Shown: positions 1 through 9,262 of the stretch, piece after piece
Layout: the number at the start of each line of letters is the position of its first letter
Numbering within the stretch: the first letter of the stretch is position 1
Source: Treponema phagedenis
GTDB lineage: Bacteria; Spirochaetota; Spirochaetia; Treponematales; Treponemataceae
Length of the DNA: 64,000 nucleotides
Direction of reading: 5' to 3'
NCBI RefSeq assembly: GCF_008153345.1
Contig: NZ_CP042818.1
Location: 1,302,001 to 1,366,000, forward strand
Notes under the pieces: model-generated
Told to the model about the DNA's origin: nothing
The model's input: only the letters and a program-made list of their open reading frames with translations
Database searches by the model: none
Made by a program: the position numbers and the translations under genes

Positions 1-734
1 CTAACAGTGCGGATTGGCCGCTTTCACGTAAATTCGGCTGTCATCCCGATATGGCGTATGACCTTTGCGTTTTAGCGAAGGAAATGGGACTTATTCCCTA
101 CGGTATTTCTTTTCATGTCGGAAGTCAGCAGCGGGATATCGGGCAATGGGATGATGCAATCGCAAAAACAAAATATCTTATGCGTTCTCTTGAGGAAGAG
201 GAAGATATTAAGCTTGAAATGATAAATATGGGTGGAGGTTTTCCCGCTCCGTATATAACGCCGACTAATAAGCTTTCCGAGTATGCACGCGAGATTACTC
301 GGTATCTTGATGATGATTTCGGAAATGAAAAACCTCATATTATTTTGGAGCCCGGGCGTTCGCTTGTGGGAGATTCAGGAGTGCTTGTTACCGAGATAAT
401 CACGATATCCCGAAAAAATAATACCGCTTTGCATCGCTGGGTGTATGTTGATGCGGGAGTTTTTAACGGATTAACCGAAACGTTAAATGAAAATATTAAA
501 TACCCGATTTTTACCTCAAAAGACGAAAGTGCGGGAAAGTGGGGAGAGGTTGTGTTGGCGGGACCTACTTGTGACAGTATGGATATTATGTATGAAGATT
601 ATAAATACACAATGCCTATCAGTCTAAAATCCGGTGATCGCCTTTATTTTCTGAGTGCCGGAGCCTATACGGCAAGTTATGCTTCGGTAGAGTTTAACGG
701 ATTTCCTCCTATACAAACATATATTATGGAATAA
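1..734 (+). CDS. Ornithine/lysine-type PLP decarboxylase, C-terminal part (5' end outside window)
   Basis: The reading frame is open from base 3, so the gene begins upstream of the window; the ATG at 51 is internal. About 243 residues are visible. They match the fold-type III (alanine-racemase-like) group of ornithine, lysine and diaminopimelate decarboxylases: SRKFGCHPDM near the window start, HVGSQQ, the glycine-rich phosphate-binding GGGFP, EPGRSLV, and GPTCDSMD carrying the active-site cysteine of the ornithine decarboxylase branch. The PLP-binding lysine would lie outside the window. Expected role is decarboxylation of ornithine or lysine to putrescine or cadaverine in the cytoplasm. Substrate preference cannot be read from this part. 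Confidence 0.88.
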   Translation, partial: NSADWPLSRKFGCHPDMAYDLCVLAKEMGLIPYGISFHVGSQQRDIGQWDDAIAKTKYLMRSLEEEEDIKLEMINMGGGFPAPYITPTNKLSEYAREITRYLDDDFGNEKPHIILEPGRSLVGDSGVLVTEIITISRKNNTALHRWVYVDAGVFNGLTETLNENIKYPIFTSKDESAGKWGEVVLAGPTCDSMDIMYEDYKYTMPISLKSGDRLYFLSAGAYTASYASVEFNGFPPIQTYIME

Positions 735-811
735 ACAGGCGGATATTGTTGGCAGACTGTCCGTCCGGTTTGTAATAGACAGAGCGCAATAAAGCTTATA
801 CCGGAGGAAAA

Positions 812-1085
812 ATGAAAAAAAACTTTTTATAGGATGTATCCTGTGAAGAATACAAAAAAATAATGCCGGTTTGCTTGTTATTACGTATATGTGTTGCTTT
901 CATTTTTATAGGCTGCTTTTCGCAAGAAATACGAAATGCTGCCGAACAAGAGTGACTTCAATATAATTGAAGAATCTGAAATTATTTCGGTAGCTAATTA
1001 CAGAAACAACATTCCACGGAAATCCCTGGGATACAAAACACTGATAGAAGTTTTTATAGATTTTGTGTATCCACATCTAGTGTAA
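812..1085 (+). pseudogene. Decayed lipoprotein-like gene, cut by a repeat element
   Basis: A good ribosome binding site (CCGGAGG) precedes an ATG at 812, but the frame stops after six codons (TAG at 830). The same frame reopens at 863 with a hydrophobic run ending FIFIGC, a lipobox-like motif, and stops at 953. A different frame (from 957) then reads a plausible continuation, NIIEESEIISVANYRNN, to a TAA at 1083-1085. That final stop lies inside the terminus of the dispersed repeat that begins at 1077. I infer a small lipoprotein gene destroyed by at least one nonsense change and one frameshift and truncated by the repeat. The family is not recognised. Confidence 0.4.
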
Positions 1086-1601
1086 CATTTTTTTAATAAG
1101 TCAATTATATTTTTTTAATACATCTTACCCAAAACGTAAAAAATTTTATAAAAAAGAGAGTTCGACACGACGGTTTGGTTTTGCCATCCATGGCAAAACC
1201 AAACCTATGAGTTTGAAAACTCCTATTATACAAATGAGGTAGTTTTCAAACTCAATTCTGTTTGGAACCACCGCCACGCACTGATTTTTAGTATTCTTGA
1301 TTAAATCAGTGCTGCGAGTTTAAAAGCTTCAATTTTATAATTTTGTATTGATGCTTTTAAACATCGTTTGAATTTGTTCTGAGTTCGACACGGCGCAACG
1401 GCGAGACCTTGGAATTGCTACCTTTGGTTCGCCTACGAGTTTAAAAGCTTCAATTTTACAAAACAGTGTTGATGCTTTTAAACATCGTTTAGAATTGAGC
1501 AACGGTGAGCAATTTACCATAGTAATGCTTAAATCCGCACTCCCGCATTGTTAGTGCTCCAATTTGTATAACTGGAAGTTAATTACAAAACGCTACACTA
1601 C
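1077..1601 (-). repeat. Mosaic hairpin repeat, complete copy (525 bp)
   Basis: This is the first of a family of intergenic elements. One end (terminus A) starts CTAGTGTAACATTTTTTTAA and runs into the block TACCCAAAACGTAAAAAA followed by TTTTATAAAAAAGAG. The other end (terminus B) is the complement of CTAGTGTAGCGTTTTGTAAT and is followed inward by the block containing GCTCACCGTTGCGCCGTGTC. Between them are hairpin modules: GTTTGGTTTTGCC/GGCAAAACCAAAC; GAGTTTGAAAAC/GTTTTCAAACTC; a GCACTGATTT/AAATCAGTGC hairpin; and GTTTAAAAGC/GCTTTTAAAC. The B terminus here is slightly degenerate (CTAC). Strand is given by convention, with plus meaning terminus B on the left. Confidence 0.8.
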
Positions 1602-1729
1602 TGTAACGTGACAATTCAGGTAATGTTGATTAAGTGATACAAAATCCTCTATCCGGCACGTCGGTATTGTTGATGCCTCTGCTTCGGACATAACTTCAAG
1701 TCCTTAGGGTCTAAGGTTCTGTTTAAATT
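1602..1729. other. Non-coding stretch with degenerate repeat traces
   Basis: After the complete element, 1640-1720 contains weak echoes of the same repeat family (GGCACGTCGGTATTGTTGATGCC). No gene is visible. Confidence 0.3.
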
Positions 1730-2140
1730 TCAAGTTTTTGAGCTTCTTTTTCCTTTTTTTGCTTTGCGGCTTTCTAAATAAACCCGTAAGGCTAGTGCAC
1801 TTATCACACCGATGCTGTCCGCAGCCAAGTCCGCTAATGAACACTCTCTGCCGGGAACAAAATATTGATGCACTTCGTCAACTACTCCCCAGAAGATGGA
1901 GAGCAAAAAACTGATAAACACTGTTTTTCGGAAAGGCGGAAAAATCCAGTTTTTGGCCGGGAACCAATAGCTGAGCGTGAATGCAAGACAGGTAAATGCT
2001 ATTGCATGGTGTAACTTGTCCCAACCAAGGATGATGTTTTTCGGAGTCGGTAATGTTGAAAATGAAGATAAGATCCATATACTGATAAAACCGATAATGG
2101 ATAAAATCCTCATTACGTGAGTAATTGTTTTATCTTTCAA
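1730..2140 (-). CDS. VanZ-like membrane protein
   Basis: The small membrane protein has the VanZ-family signature DKLHHAIAF near residue 40 and the conserved WGVVDEVHQYFVPGRECSLADLAADSIGV block near residues 80-110, with about four hydrophobic segments and a basic C-terminus. VanZ-like proteins are membrane proteins of mostly unknown biochemistry; VanZ itself is linked to teicoplanin resistance. Start choice: no ATG fits well. A TTG at 2140 follows AAGGG at good spacing just after the upstream gene's stop (2151-2153). A longer TTG start at 2170 would overlap that gene by 20 bp. The tight spacing suggests an operon with the glycosyltransferase upstream and thus an envelope-related role. Confidence 0.75.
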   Translation of the reverse strand: MKDKTITHVMRILSIIGFISIWILSSFSTLPTPKNIILGWDKLHHAIAFTCLAFTLSYWFPAKNWIFPPFRKTVFISFLLSIFWGVVDEVHQYFVPGRECSLADLAADSIGVISALALRVYLESRKAKKGKRSSKT

Positions 2141-2150
2141 TTTTTTTCCC

Positions 2151-3281
2151 TTATTTGTACACTTTTTCAATATACGCGAGGGTTTGCTCGGCGGTTGTTT
2201 TCCAGCTATATTGCTTTACCCATTCTATGCTGCCGGCAATAAGCGTGTTGCGCAACTCATCATTTTCTCCGTCAGGTTTTTTAACGAGTTTTTCTATGAT
2301 TGCAGCAATTTCTTCAGGATCTTCTTGATTAAAATAACAGGTATGTTCTCCGGCAATTTCAGGTAAGGCTCCCGCTCGTGCACAGGCTGTCGGGATGCCG
2401 CACGCCATTGCTTCTATAACCGACAAACCGACACCTTCCACCGATGACGGAAAAACACAGAGATCCGCCGCAGAATATAGTGCAGGCAGATTTTCATGCG
2501 GAAAGTATCCGGTAAGTAAAATATCGGAAGATACCGGAGAGCGTATCACTTCCTGATGCACAAGTTCTGAATTCACCCCTTCTGCCCCCGCAATCACCAG
2601 CCGATGAGGCGCTTGTGTTTTTTGCTTAAAAAGCGAAAATGCTTTTACTAATTCAACATGACGCTTCGCAGGATATTCAATTCTTGATGCATAAATAATA
2701 TAGGGGCGGCGAATGGCAAACGGCTGCATAAGCACAGACTCATTATCATCAATTTTTCTGGGATAAAAAAGGTCGGTATCTATACCGTTATGGATAACCT
2801 GAATTTTAGAAGGAGTAATACCAAGTCGAATCAAATCATTTTTAATATAATTACTTGGGCTGATAATGCCTGCTGATTGGTTAAGCATTCTTTTACTATT
2901 TATATTACCGAAAAAAGATAAAAAATTATTTGATTTTATTCCGATAATATCCTGAATTACTAAAATGCTCGGCACTGTAAAGTTTGTCGGCAACATTTTA
3001 ATTCCCGAAGGATACACTACCAAATCATATTTTTGCTTTTGTATAAATTTATTGCATGAAAAAGAATGCCATAATTTTTCCGCTCTTTCATTGTCTGCAA
3101 TCGCTATACCTGTATAGGTCGCCGTATCTATACCCGAAGTATACGTGTACTTATCCAGTTCCGGCCCGAAAAGATCAATACTATATGGTGATTTAGGCAG
3201 GTTTTTTACTAATGAGAGAATGTATGAACCCACACCTGAGCGGCTGTGATCACAGCCAAAGGTGTTTATACCGATATTCAA
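2151..3281 (-). CDS. Glycosyltransferase family 4 (GT-B, mannosyltransferase-like)
   Basis: The 376-residue protein has the GT4 layout: an N-terminal GVGSYILSLVKNL segment, the linker VIHNGIDTDLFYPRK near residue 165, and in the C-terminal nucleotide-sugar domain SSVEGVGLSVIEAMACGIP, which carries the E-x7-E motif. It is expected to transfer a sugar from a nucleotide donor to a lipid or glycan acceptor at the inner face of the membrane; donor and acceptor are not readable. The start codon is TTG at 3281, six bases after GGAGG, and no ATG alternative exists nearby. It is followed almost at once by the VanZ-like gene. Confidence 0.85.
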   Translation of the reverse strand: MNIGINTFGCDHSRSGVGSYILSLVKNLPKSPYSIDLFGPELDKYTYTSGIDTATYTGIAIADNERAEKLWHSFSCNKFIQKQKYDLVVYPSGIKMLPTNFTVPSILVIQDIIGIKSNNFLSFFGNINSKRMLNQSAGIISPSNYIKNDLIRLGITPSKIQVIHNGIDTDLFYPRKIDDNESVLMQPFAIRRPYIIYASRIEYPAKRHVELVKAFSLFKQKTQAPHRLVIAGAEGVNSELVHQEVIRSPVSSDILLTGYFPHENLPALYSAADLCVFPSSVEGVGLSVIEAMACGIPTACARAGALPEIAGEHTCYFNQEDPEEIAAIIEKLVKKPDGENDELRNTLIAGSIEWVKQYSWKTTAEQTLAYIEKVYK

Positions 3282-3370
3282 AAAAGCCTCCTTAAATTAG
3301 AAAATCTGCATCAGTTGCAAGCGTAACGCAAATTATAGCAATTCTTTTCGTTTTATGCTATCCTAAAACG

Positions 3371-4537
3371 ATGATAGATTTTTCTAAACTAAACATTGAA
3401 GATGCCTTCATTGAAAAATTGCAAAATATTCATATTACAATTCCCAGTAAAGTACAGCAGGAAGTTATTCCGCTTCTTATGCAGGGAAAATCGCTTTTTT
3501 TTGAATCGGAAACCGGTACTGGAAAAACATTTGCTTTTCTATTACCGCTCTTACATCGTTATATTTTGCATAATAAAGAAGACAAACAACAGCCAAAAAT
3601 CATTATCCTTACGCCTACTGTGGAGCTTGCCGCTCAAATAAAGGAAGAGATTCAAAAACTGCAATTATCTCAGCAAAAAATACGCAGTTTGCTCTGTATC
3701 GGCGGAGCGTCAATGAAGTACCAAATTGAGGCACTGAAAGCAAAGCCGCATATTATTATCGGCACTCCCGCAAGAATTGCCGATCTTATCAATTTAAAAA
3801 AACTCAAAACAAATTTTGTACACGCTGTGGTTATCGATGAAGCGGACAGACTGTTATCAAAAGAGTTAGGCAAAGATTTACAGCGCGTTATTACGGAGCT
3901 GAGTGAAGCAAGTCAGTGGATTGCCTGCTCCGCAACATTAAAAAAGAAAGAGCGGGAAGAGTTATTGGCTTTAATAAATCCGAATGCTTCGGCAAAAATT
4001 GAATTTATACAAATGGAAGAGGAAGGAGTGCTGAAAGAAAACATTGAACATTGGGCTCTGTTTTCCGAGCGTAGGAACAAAATCGATACGCTTCGCAGTT
4101 TTATAAAAGCAAGAGAACCGGCAAAGTTTTTGGTATTTACATCTCCCGCTGCACAAGTTGAAAATATTGTTTCGAAGCTTAATTTTAAAAAACTGCATGC
4201 CACCCCTCTTTATTCCAACCTTGACGGCAAAGAGCGGAAAAAAATGCTTGCGGATTTTAAGGCGGATAGAATACGCATTTTGGTAACAAGCGATCTTGCC
4301 GCTCGTGGTTTAGATATTCCCGACATTGAGTATGTTATTCAAATGACTCTCCCTGCCGATAAGGATTTTTTTATTCATCGTGCGGGGAGAACAGGCAGAG
4401 CGGGAAAAAAAGGCATCAACCTTGTTATCGGTGATGCCTATGAATTAAAGCGATTAAAACATTTTGAGCAAGAGCTCGGACTTATTATCTATCCGAAGGT
4501 ATTACGGTTCGGAAAAGTAGAAAACCCCGAAACTTAG
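3371..4537 (+). CDS. DEAD-box ATP-dependent RNA helicase
   Basis: The 388-residue protein has both RecA-like domains and the motif series in order: SETGTGKT (Walker A, near residue 46), PTVELA (Ia), TPARIADL (Ib), DEAD (II, VIDEADRLL near 155), SAT (III), LVFTS (IV), TSDLAARGLDIP (V) and HRAGRTGRAG (VI). It lacks a C-terminal RNA-binding extension, so it is close to a minimal core. Expected role is ATP-driven RNA unwinding in ribosome assembly or mRNA turnover. Its stop overlaps the end of the convergent gene by four bases. The ATG at 3371 has a weak ribosome binding site. Confidence 0.93.
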   Translation: MIDFSKLNIEDAFIEKLQNIHITIPSKVQQEVIPLLMQGKSLFFESETGTGKTFAFLLPLLHRYILHNKEDKQQPKIIILTPTVELAAQIKEEIQKLQLSQQKIRSLLCIGGASMKYQIEALKAKPHIIIGTPARIADLINLKKLKTNFVHAVVIDEADRLLSKELGKDLQRVITELSEASQWIACSATLKKKEREELLALINPNASAKIEFIQMEEEGVLKENIEHWALFSERRNKIDTLRSFIKAREPAKFLVFTSPAAQVENIVSKLNFKKLHATPLYSNLDGKERKKMLADFKADRIRILVTSDLAARGLDIPDIEYVIQMTLPADKDFFIHRAGRTGRAGKKGINLVIGDAYELKRLKHFEQELGLIIYPKVLRFGKVENPET

Positions 4538-6234
4538 TATGCAAACTCCGCACTCAGTCTAATATGCTGAGTAACATCCTTTCCTTTGGCATTCTTCCTC
4601 CATTCCGCAAGCTGCTGATCCGCGGCAGCTTGTATTTCTTCAGATTTAATGTGTGGCATTTTTTTGTAAATGTTTTGCCTTACCCTCGGATTGATATTTA
4701 CCTCAACTAAATAATTGAATTTAAATGCCGCATATCCGCCCGATCTCTTAATCGGGAAGCGATATCCAAGCTCAAGCCCTGTTTGATTAACATACTGAAT
4801 TGTTTTTTGCTTCATAAAGGGGGTTTCCTCTAAGAATGCATGTGCGCTTGGAACAGTTGCATGATTAAAGGTTGACCCGTCGGTTGTATAATTCTGTGAA
4901 AGATACTGAGTTAAAATTGACATATCGGTAATGCTTTCGGTAATGTTTGCATGTCGGATAAAGTTATTAACAAAGGTAATGTCAAAATCTTGCAAAGGGC
5001 GGAATTGCAATTTCAGTTGCAGCCTATCGGAGTTCGGATCAAGGTTTGTGCCAAGCGGTACGCCATTATGGGTATAATTCTGATAGTTTGCGGCGTTACT
5101 GTCAAATCCTGCATAATGAGTATAGGTATACGGCATGATAAAGGTATAATTGAGATCGGCAAGCCTAAACCAATGAGAATGCGGCATGGTGTAAGAAACA
5201 CCGAATTCTCCCGACATTCGCCATTTTGCATCTTTTTTGAATTTAACAATTTCATTAAACCCTATATCATCGGCATAGACAGCGCCATCTATTCGTAAAC
5301 CTTTAATTGGTTTTACCGTAAAAAAGAGTCCGATCAAACTATTATCGGGAAAAGCATAGAGTCCTTGGCTCATAAAAAATGCGGAAAAAGGTAACAGGTA
5401 AATAGGTTCAAATCTTCCGCCGTATACAACAGAATCGACAATACCGAATGAAAGCCACGGAAGAGGACGCCCCATTAACGCATGCAAAGACAGGAATTTA
5501 CCGGGATTTCGGGTGCCCCCAAAATCATTTGTTGCGGTGAGCATCAATACGGAATGGGTAAAAGCCCAGTGTTTTTTGTTAATAGTAAAATTGAATGTTC
5601 CTTGATGCGGAGCTTGCTCGGTTAGAAAAATTCCCGTATCAAAAAAAGGGGCGAAACTGTTGCGCTGAATACCTGCGGTAAAATAGTATTCAGTATTACC
5701 CACTGAAATATTAGAATTAAAAACAGGCAAAATCGATAACTTTCCCGCTTTTACATTATCAGGCATTAAATCTCTTTTGGAATATTGGAAAAGGGGAAGC
5801 GGTTCTTCTTGCGCCTCCTTATTGGTTAGATGTACTAAAAATTTTCCGGAAATACTTAGAATATTATTGAGTCCGTAGTTGATATCAAGTGTCGGAATAA
5901 TATCTATGAATGTTTCCCGTTTTTGTTTTTTATGCGGAATCTTAGCACCGAATTCCGTCTTTGCCCCCACATGTACCGGACGATTAAAAAAACGTTTATA
6001 ATAGTCCATTGCAAGCTTTTGTTGCGTTGCATCCCCTTTTTCAATAACCGTTTGCAAAATATCCTTAATTGTTTGCAAAGGATAGGGGCGCATCAGGGGG
6101 GTATCGGAGATCAACCCCGTATTTTCCCAGATACTGGCATCATCATAAAACGGATCAAAAATATCAGTCGCAACTTGAGCGGAAAGACAGACCATGGTAC
6201 AAAAAAACAGTAGGAATCCTAATTTTTTTTTCAT
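4534..6234 (-). CDS. Putative outer-membrane beta-barrel protein
   Basis: This 566-residue protein starts with a classical signal peptide (MKKKLGFLLFFCTMVCLSAQ). The rest alternates short polar and aromatic stretches typical of beta strands and ends in an aromatic residue (RLSAEFAY), as outer-membrane barrels do. Residues about 30-85 form a helical N-terminal segment (LQTIKDILQTVIEKGDATQQ), comparable in position to the helical segment in its upstream neighbour, so the two may be distant paralogues. The start is supported by GAGG five bases before the ATG; the upstream stop (TAA at 6244) is ten bases away, so the genes are co-transcribed. Function is unknown; a surface protein or channel is my inference. 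Confidence 0.6.
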   Translation of the reverse strand: MKKKLGFLLFFCTMVCLSAQVATDIFDPFYDDASIWENTGLISDTPLMRPYPLQTIKDILQTVIEKGDATQQKLAMDYYKRFFNRPVHVGAKTEFGAKIPHKKQKRETFIDIIPTLDINYGLNNILSISGKFLVHLTNKEAQEEPLPLFQYSKRDLMPDNVKAGKLSILPVFNSNISVGNTEYYFTAGIQRNSFAPFFDTGIFLTEQAPHQGTFNFTINKKHWAFTHSVLMLTATNDFGGTRNPGKFLSLHALMGRPLPWLSFGIVDSVVYGGRFEPIYLLPFSAFFMSQGLYAFPDNSLIGLFFTVKPIKGLRIDGAVYADDIGFNEIVKFKKDAKWRMSGEFGVSYTMPHSHWFRLADLNYTFIMPYTYTHYAGFDSNAANYQNYTHNGVPLGTNLDPNSDRLQLKLQFRPLQDFDITFVNNFIRHANITESITDMSILTQYLSQNYTTDGSTFNHATVPSAHAFLEETPFMKQKTIQYVNQTGLELGYRFPIKRSGGYAAFKFNYLVEVNINPRVRQNIYKKMPHIKSEEIQAAADQQLAEWRKNAKGKDVTQHIRLSAEFAY

Positions 6235-6243
6235 TGCAGCCTC

Positions 6244-7836
6244 TTATCGTATACTATAATTTATCGATGCGGAAATATCAACGCTGTTTCCGTAGGTACT
6301 TCCGTGCATAATTGTCCAAGAAATTTCAGATACAAGACTCAGTCCCTTTAAAATAGCATAATTAGTGCCGAGAGAAACCGTATGAAAATAGCGAGGTTTC
6401 ATTGACGGAGTTTTAATACTCGCCTCTTCTTCAATCGACGGATAATACTGCTCCTTATCAAAAAACAATATTCCATTATGCCCTTGCGCAACAAAACGGT
6501 ATTTTAAAAAGGCTGAGTATGAATCAATATTACTCAGTGCAAAGTTAATAAATGCAGTAGCGGTATCGGGCCCGTAAGGATTTCCGAGCCAAAAGAAAAG
6601 CTCTTTATCGGTGTTCAAAGAAACGAGGTCTTTTCTGCTGTAATAAAAACTTATTGCTTTATTATCCATTACATAAGCCCATGGATTAGTATATGAACAT
6701 TCCGCCGTAACGGTAAAATAGCCGATCGGAAATACATGGTGATACTCAATTCCCGCAAGGCCGCCAAGAGAGTTCGGGATTTTCCGCGCTTCAGGGTAAT
6801 GCTTTTTTTCAAAACTTGTCTGAAATTGATTCATTACAAATTGCCCGTAAAGCCGCATTCCCTTATACGGAATTGCATCAACCGACAGCCCAAGTTGTGT
6901 ACCAATCCGGTGCCCGTTTTCCGCCGATTCTCCGGGTTTTGGATAGAGATCTTTCCATGCGGCATAGTTATGCAGTATCATCATAGGGTTTAAAAACCGG
7001 GGGTCAAACGAAGAGTTGACCGACATGGCTTCCTGAAAACCAATTGCAAGCTGTTTTACAGGTTTAAAAGTTATTTCGTGGTAAAAAACAAAACGGGTAG
7101 GTTTTAATTCTATGACTCTTACTACGGTACGAACGCTTTTTGCAAAAAAAGAAAGTTCCGCATAATCCAAGCGGTCTACCGTATCGGATAAAAGCATACT
7201 GCCTGCAAGCGTTTTTCCTTTTTTGATTGCTCCTCTGCCGATATGAAAGTTTATAAATTTATATCCGATACTGAGTCCCGCACGGTGCGGAAACTGAGAA
7301 TCAAAAGCGGTGTCTTTTAACACCATATTGGTATAGGGATATGAATCTAAAAAAGCAAGATAATTTTTCTTCAGATCTATGTCCGCATACAAATGTACAT
7401 ATTTTGAAAAAGCCATTTGTATCGGTATTTTAATAAGCTCAGGCTGCTTATTATACCACAGTGCATTATCGCCTGACGGAAGATTTTGATATTTATACCG
7501 ATACTGCGCTTGCAAGGCAAAAACAGCGTTTATATCAAAGCCGAACCAATCTTTTTGCACAAGAAAATTATTTGTGTTTAAAAAGGTTTCAGCTTTTCTA
7601 TAAAGTTTTTGTCCGTACTCCGATAAATTTTCAAAATTGATAGTGGAAAAATACGCCGATAATGCCGCAACAGACTGAGGTCTTTCAATAGCAAGACTTG
7701 TTTGCCAATCCTCCAATGCAAGTGCGTACAAGGCATCATATATCCAGTGGTCATGCGGGATTATTTTTGCCATATTTTCTTGCGCCGGAAGTATTTGAAA
7801 CATAAATATAAAAACACAAAGAAGTATTTTTTTCAT
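6244..7836 (-). CDS. Putative outer-membrane beta-barrel protein
   Basis: The mature-looking start is the ATG at 7836, giving MKKILLCVFIFMFQILPAQ, a signal peptide cleaved after PAQ. An in-frame ATG at 7851 would add MSEFG and overlap the preceding gene by eight bases. After the signal peptide comes a helical segment (DHWIYDALYALALEDW ... SVAALSAYF, roughly residues 25-65). The remainder is strand-rich and aromatic, ending INYSIR. Layout resembles the next gene, suggesting a duplicated family. The lipid glycosyltransferase just upstream points to an envelope locus. No enzyme motif is seen; function unknown. Confidence 0.55.
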   Translation of the reverse strand: MKKILLCVFIFMFQILPAQENMAKIIPHDHWIYDALYALALEDWQTSLAIERPQSVAALSAYFSTINFENLSEYGQKLYRKAETFLNTNNFLVQKDWFGFDINAVFALQAQYRYKYQNLPSGDNALWYNKQPELIKIPIQMAFSKYVHLYADIDLKKNYLAFLDSYPYTNMVLKDTAFDSQFPHRAGLSIGYKFINFHIGRGAIKKGKTLAGSMLLSDTVDRLDYAELSFFAKSVRTVVRVIELKPTRFVFYHEITFKPVKQLAIGFQEAMSVNSSFDPRFLNPMMILHNYAAWKDLYPKPGESAENGHRIGTQLGLSVDAIPYKGMRLYGQFVMNQFQTSFEKKHYPEARKIPNSLGGLAGIEYHHVFPIGYFTVTAECSYTNPWAYVMDNKAISFYYSRKDLVSLNTDKELFFWLGNPYGPDTATAFINFALSNIDSYSAFLKYRFVAQGHNGILFFDKEQYYPSIEEEASIKTPSMKPRYFHTVSLGTNYAILKGLSLVSEISWTIMHGSTYGNSVDISASINYSIR

Positions 7837-7843
7837 ACCGAAC

Positions 7844-8977
7844 TCACTCATAATGATAAATAAATTCGCAAATTTCCGTTAACCCATTGCGTATTTCAAG
7901 ATTTTTTATTCTATCTTGCAAGTCTTTTCGCAAGCTTGCGTTGGAAAGTATTTCGGTTGTTTTATTGACAATGTCTTTCGGTTTTGTTAAATACCAGCCG
8001 ACATTATGTTTGCATACATAGAGCATATTCCCCAATTCCTGTCCTCTGACATAAGAAGAAATAATAAGCGGTTTCCTAACGCTTAAAACCTCCATAATAG
8101 TAGCAGGACCGCTTTTTCCGATAACGCAGTCTGAGATATTGATAAGATCCGGCATAAAAGAAATAAAGCCGAATATTTTTATATTAGTATTTTTTGTTTT
8201 ACTTACAAGGCGCTCAAGATTTGCTTTTAAAATCTTATTTTTACCGCAAACAATCAAAAGATGGTGCTGAAAATTGTTTTTGATAAAGGCTTTTACAATC
8301 GGAATTGCTTTTTTTAAGCCTTCTCCTCCGCCTGCGATTAAGACGACTTTTGCATTTTTCGGAATTTGCAATCGTTCCCTGACCTCGTTTTTTTGCTGTT
8401 CCGTATACGGCTTATCGAATTTTTCCGATAAAATCAAAGGAAAGCGATAAACCCTATCGGGAGAAAAACCGCGCCGTATTGCTTCTTGTCTGATTTTTTC
8501 CGAGAACACAATAAGTTCCGTTTGTTTTTCATAAAACCAAATAGGATGAGCGGTAAACGGATCCATTACAATGGAGATCAATGGAATGCGCGGATTTACA
8601 ACATCAATGGCTTTTCGTAACAGCGGGATCAGTATTTCATGTAAACATACAACTTTTGTTATTTTTTCTTTACGCAAAAAAGAACGCAAATAAGGGGAAA
8701 TAAAAGACTTAATAATTGCTTCTGAGAGCCTTAAAACAAAAGGGTTTGAGGTTAACTGATAGAAAAACACAAAACCAAGTTCAAAATAATTGGAAGAAAG
8801 TGAGTATCCCTTTTCAAAAAAGAATCTAATCGGCGGAATCACGTCATCAAAGCCATCCTGTTTTATACAAACGCAGTCGTCCGGATAGGTTTGCTCTATT
8901 TTTTGCAGTAAGGCAGTCGCTCCTGAAACATGCCCTCCACCGGTTCGTAAGTAAAAAAATGCAATTCGCTGTTCCAT
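7844..8977 (-). CDS. MurG/UgtP-like glycosyltransferase (monogalactosyldiacylglycerol synthase type)
   Basis: The 377-residue protein has the GT28-type N-terminal loop YLRTGGGHVSGATALLQ (residues about 9-25), which in the MGDG-synthase and UgtP group contacts the lipid acceptor side. Its C-terminal domain has VLIAGGGEGLKKA and GKSGPATIMEVLSVRKPLI, where MurG-like enzymes bind the nucleotide-sugar. Expected role is transfer of a hexose to diacylglycerol, making a membrane glycolipid. It is first in a three-gene operon with two putative outer-membrane proteins, overlapping or abutting the next. The ATG at 8977 is the natural start. Acceptor identity is inferred from family resemblance. Confidence 0.75.
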   Translation of the reverse strand: MEQRIAFFYLRTGGGHVSGATALLQKIEQTYPDDCVCIKQDGFDDVIPPIRFFFEKGYSLSSNYFELGFVFFYQLTSNPFVLRLSEAIIKSFISPYLRSFLRKEKITKVVCLHEILIPLLRKAIDVVNPRIPLISIVMDPFTAHPIWFYEKQTELIVFSEKIRQEAIRRGFSPDRVYRFPLILSEKFDKPYTEQQKNEVRERLQIPKNAKVVLIAGGGEGLKKAIPIVKAFIKNNFQHHLLIVCGKNKILKANLERLVSKTKNTNIKIFGFISFMPDLINISDCVIGKSGPATIMEVLSVRKPLIISSYVRGQELGNMLYVCKHNVGWYLTKPKDIVNKTTEILSNASLRKDLQDRIKNLEIRNGLTEICEFIYHYE

Positions 8978-9120
8978 AATGGCAACTATAACAGATTTTA
9001 TCCCTCATCACAAGTGTACTTTTTTATCTTTCCCTACAGAAAAAAAGGCGGTCACCTCCAGCGGAGCTTACGCATGAACAGGGTGCGGCCGACCCTCCAA
9101 CCGACTTTTGAGTACTGATT

Positions 9121-9235
9121 CCAACCTATGTTTAAAAACTTCCTGTTATAAAAAGGAGCTTGACACGGCGCAACGGTGAACAAACTTACCATAGGGATGC
9201 TGAATCGCATGCCGCTTGTTGATGCTTCGATAGAA
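9121..9235 (+). repeat. Degenerate remnant of the mosaic hairpin repeat
   Basis: The stretch holds a decayed piece of the family: ACTTCCTGTTATAAAAAGGA followed by GCTTGACACGGCGCAACGG, then AAACTTACCATAGGGATGCT. Neither terminus survives. It lies just upstream of the gntR promoter. The GC-rich 50 bp before it (9046-9115) has no recognised identity. Confidence 0.6.
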
Positions 9236-9262
9236 AAAACTACAAACGGTTTTTTATTTTTC

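Noticed and set aside
9046-9115. GC-rich patch considered as a riboswitch
   Set aside because: No conserved box or consistent pairing of a known riboswitch class was found, and it lies upstream of the mapped gntR promoter.
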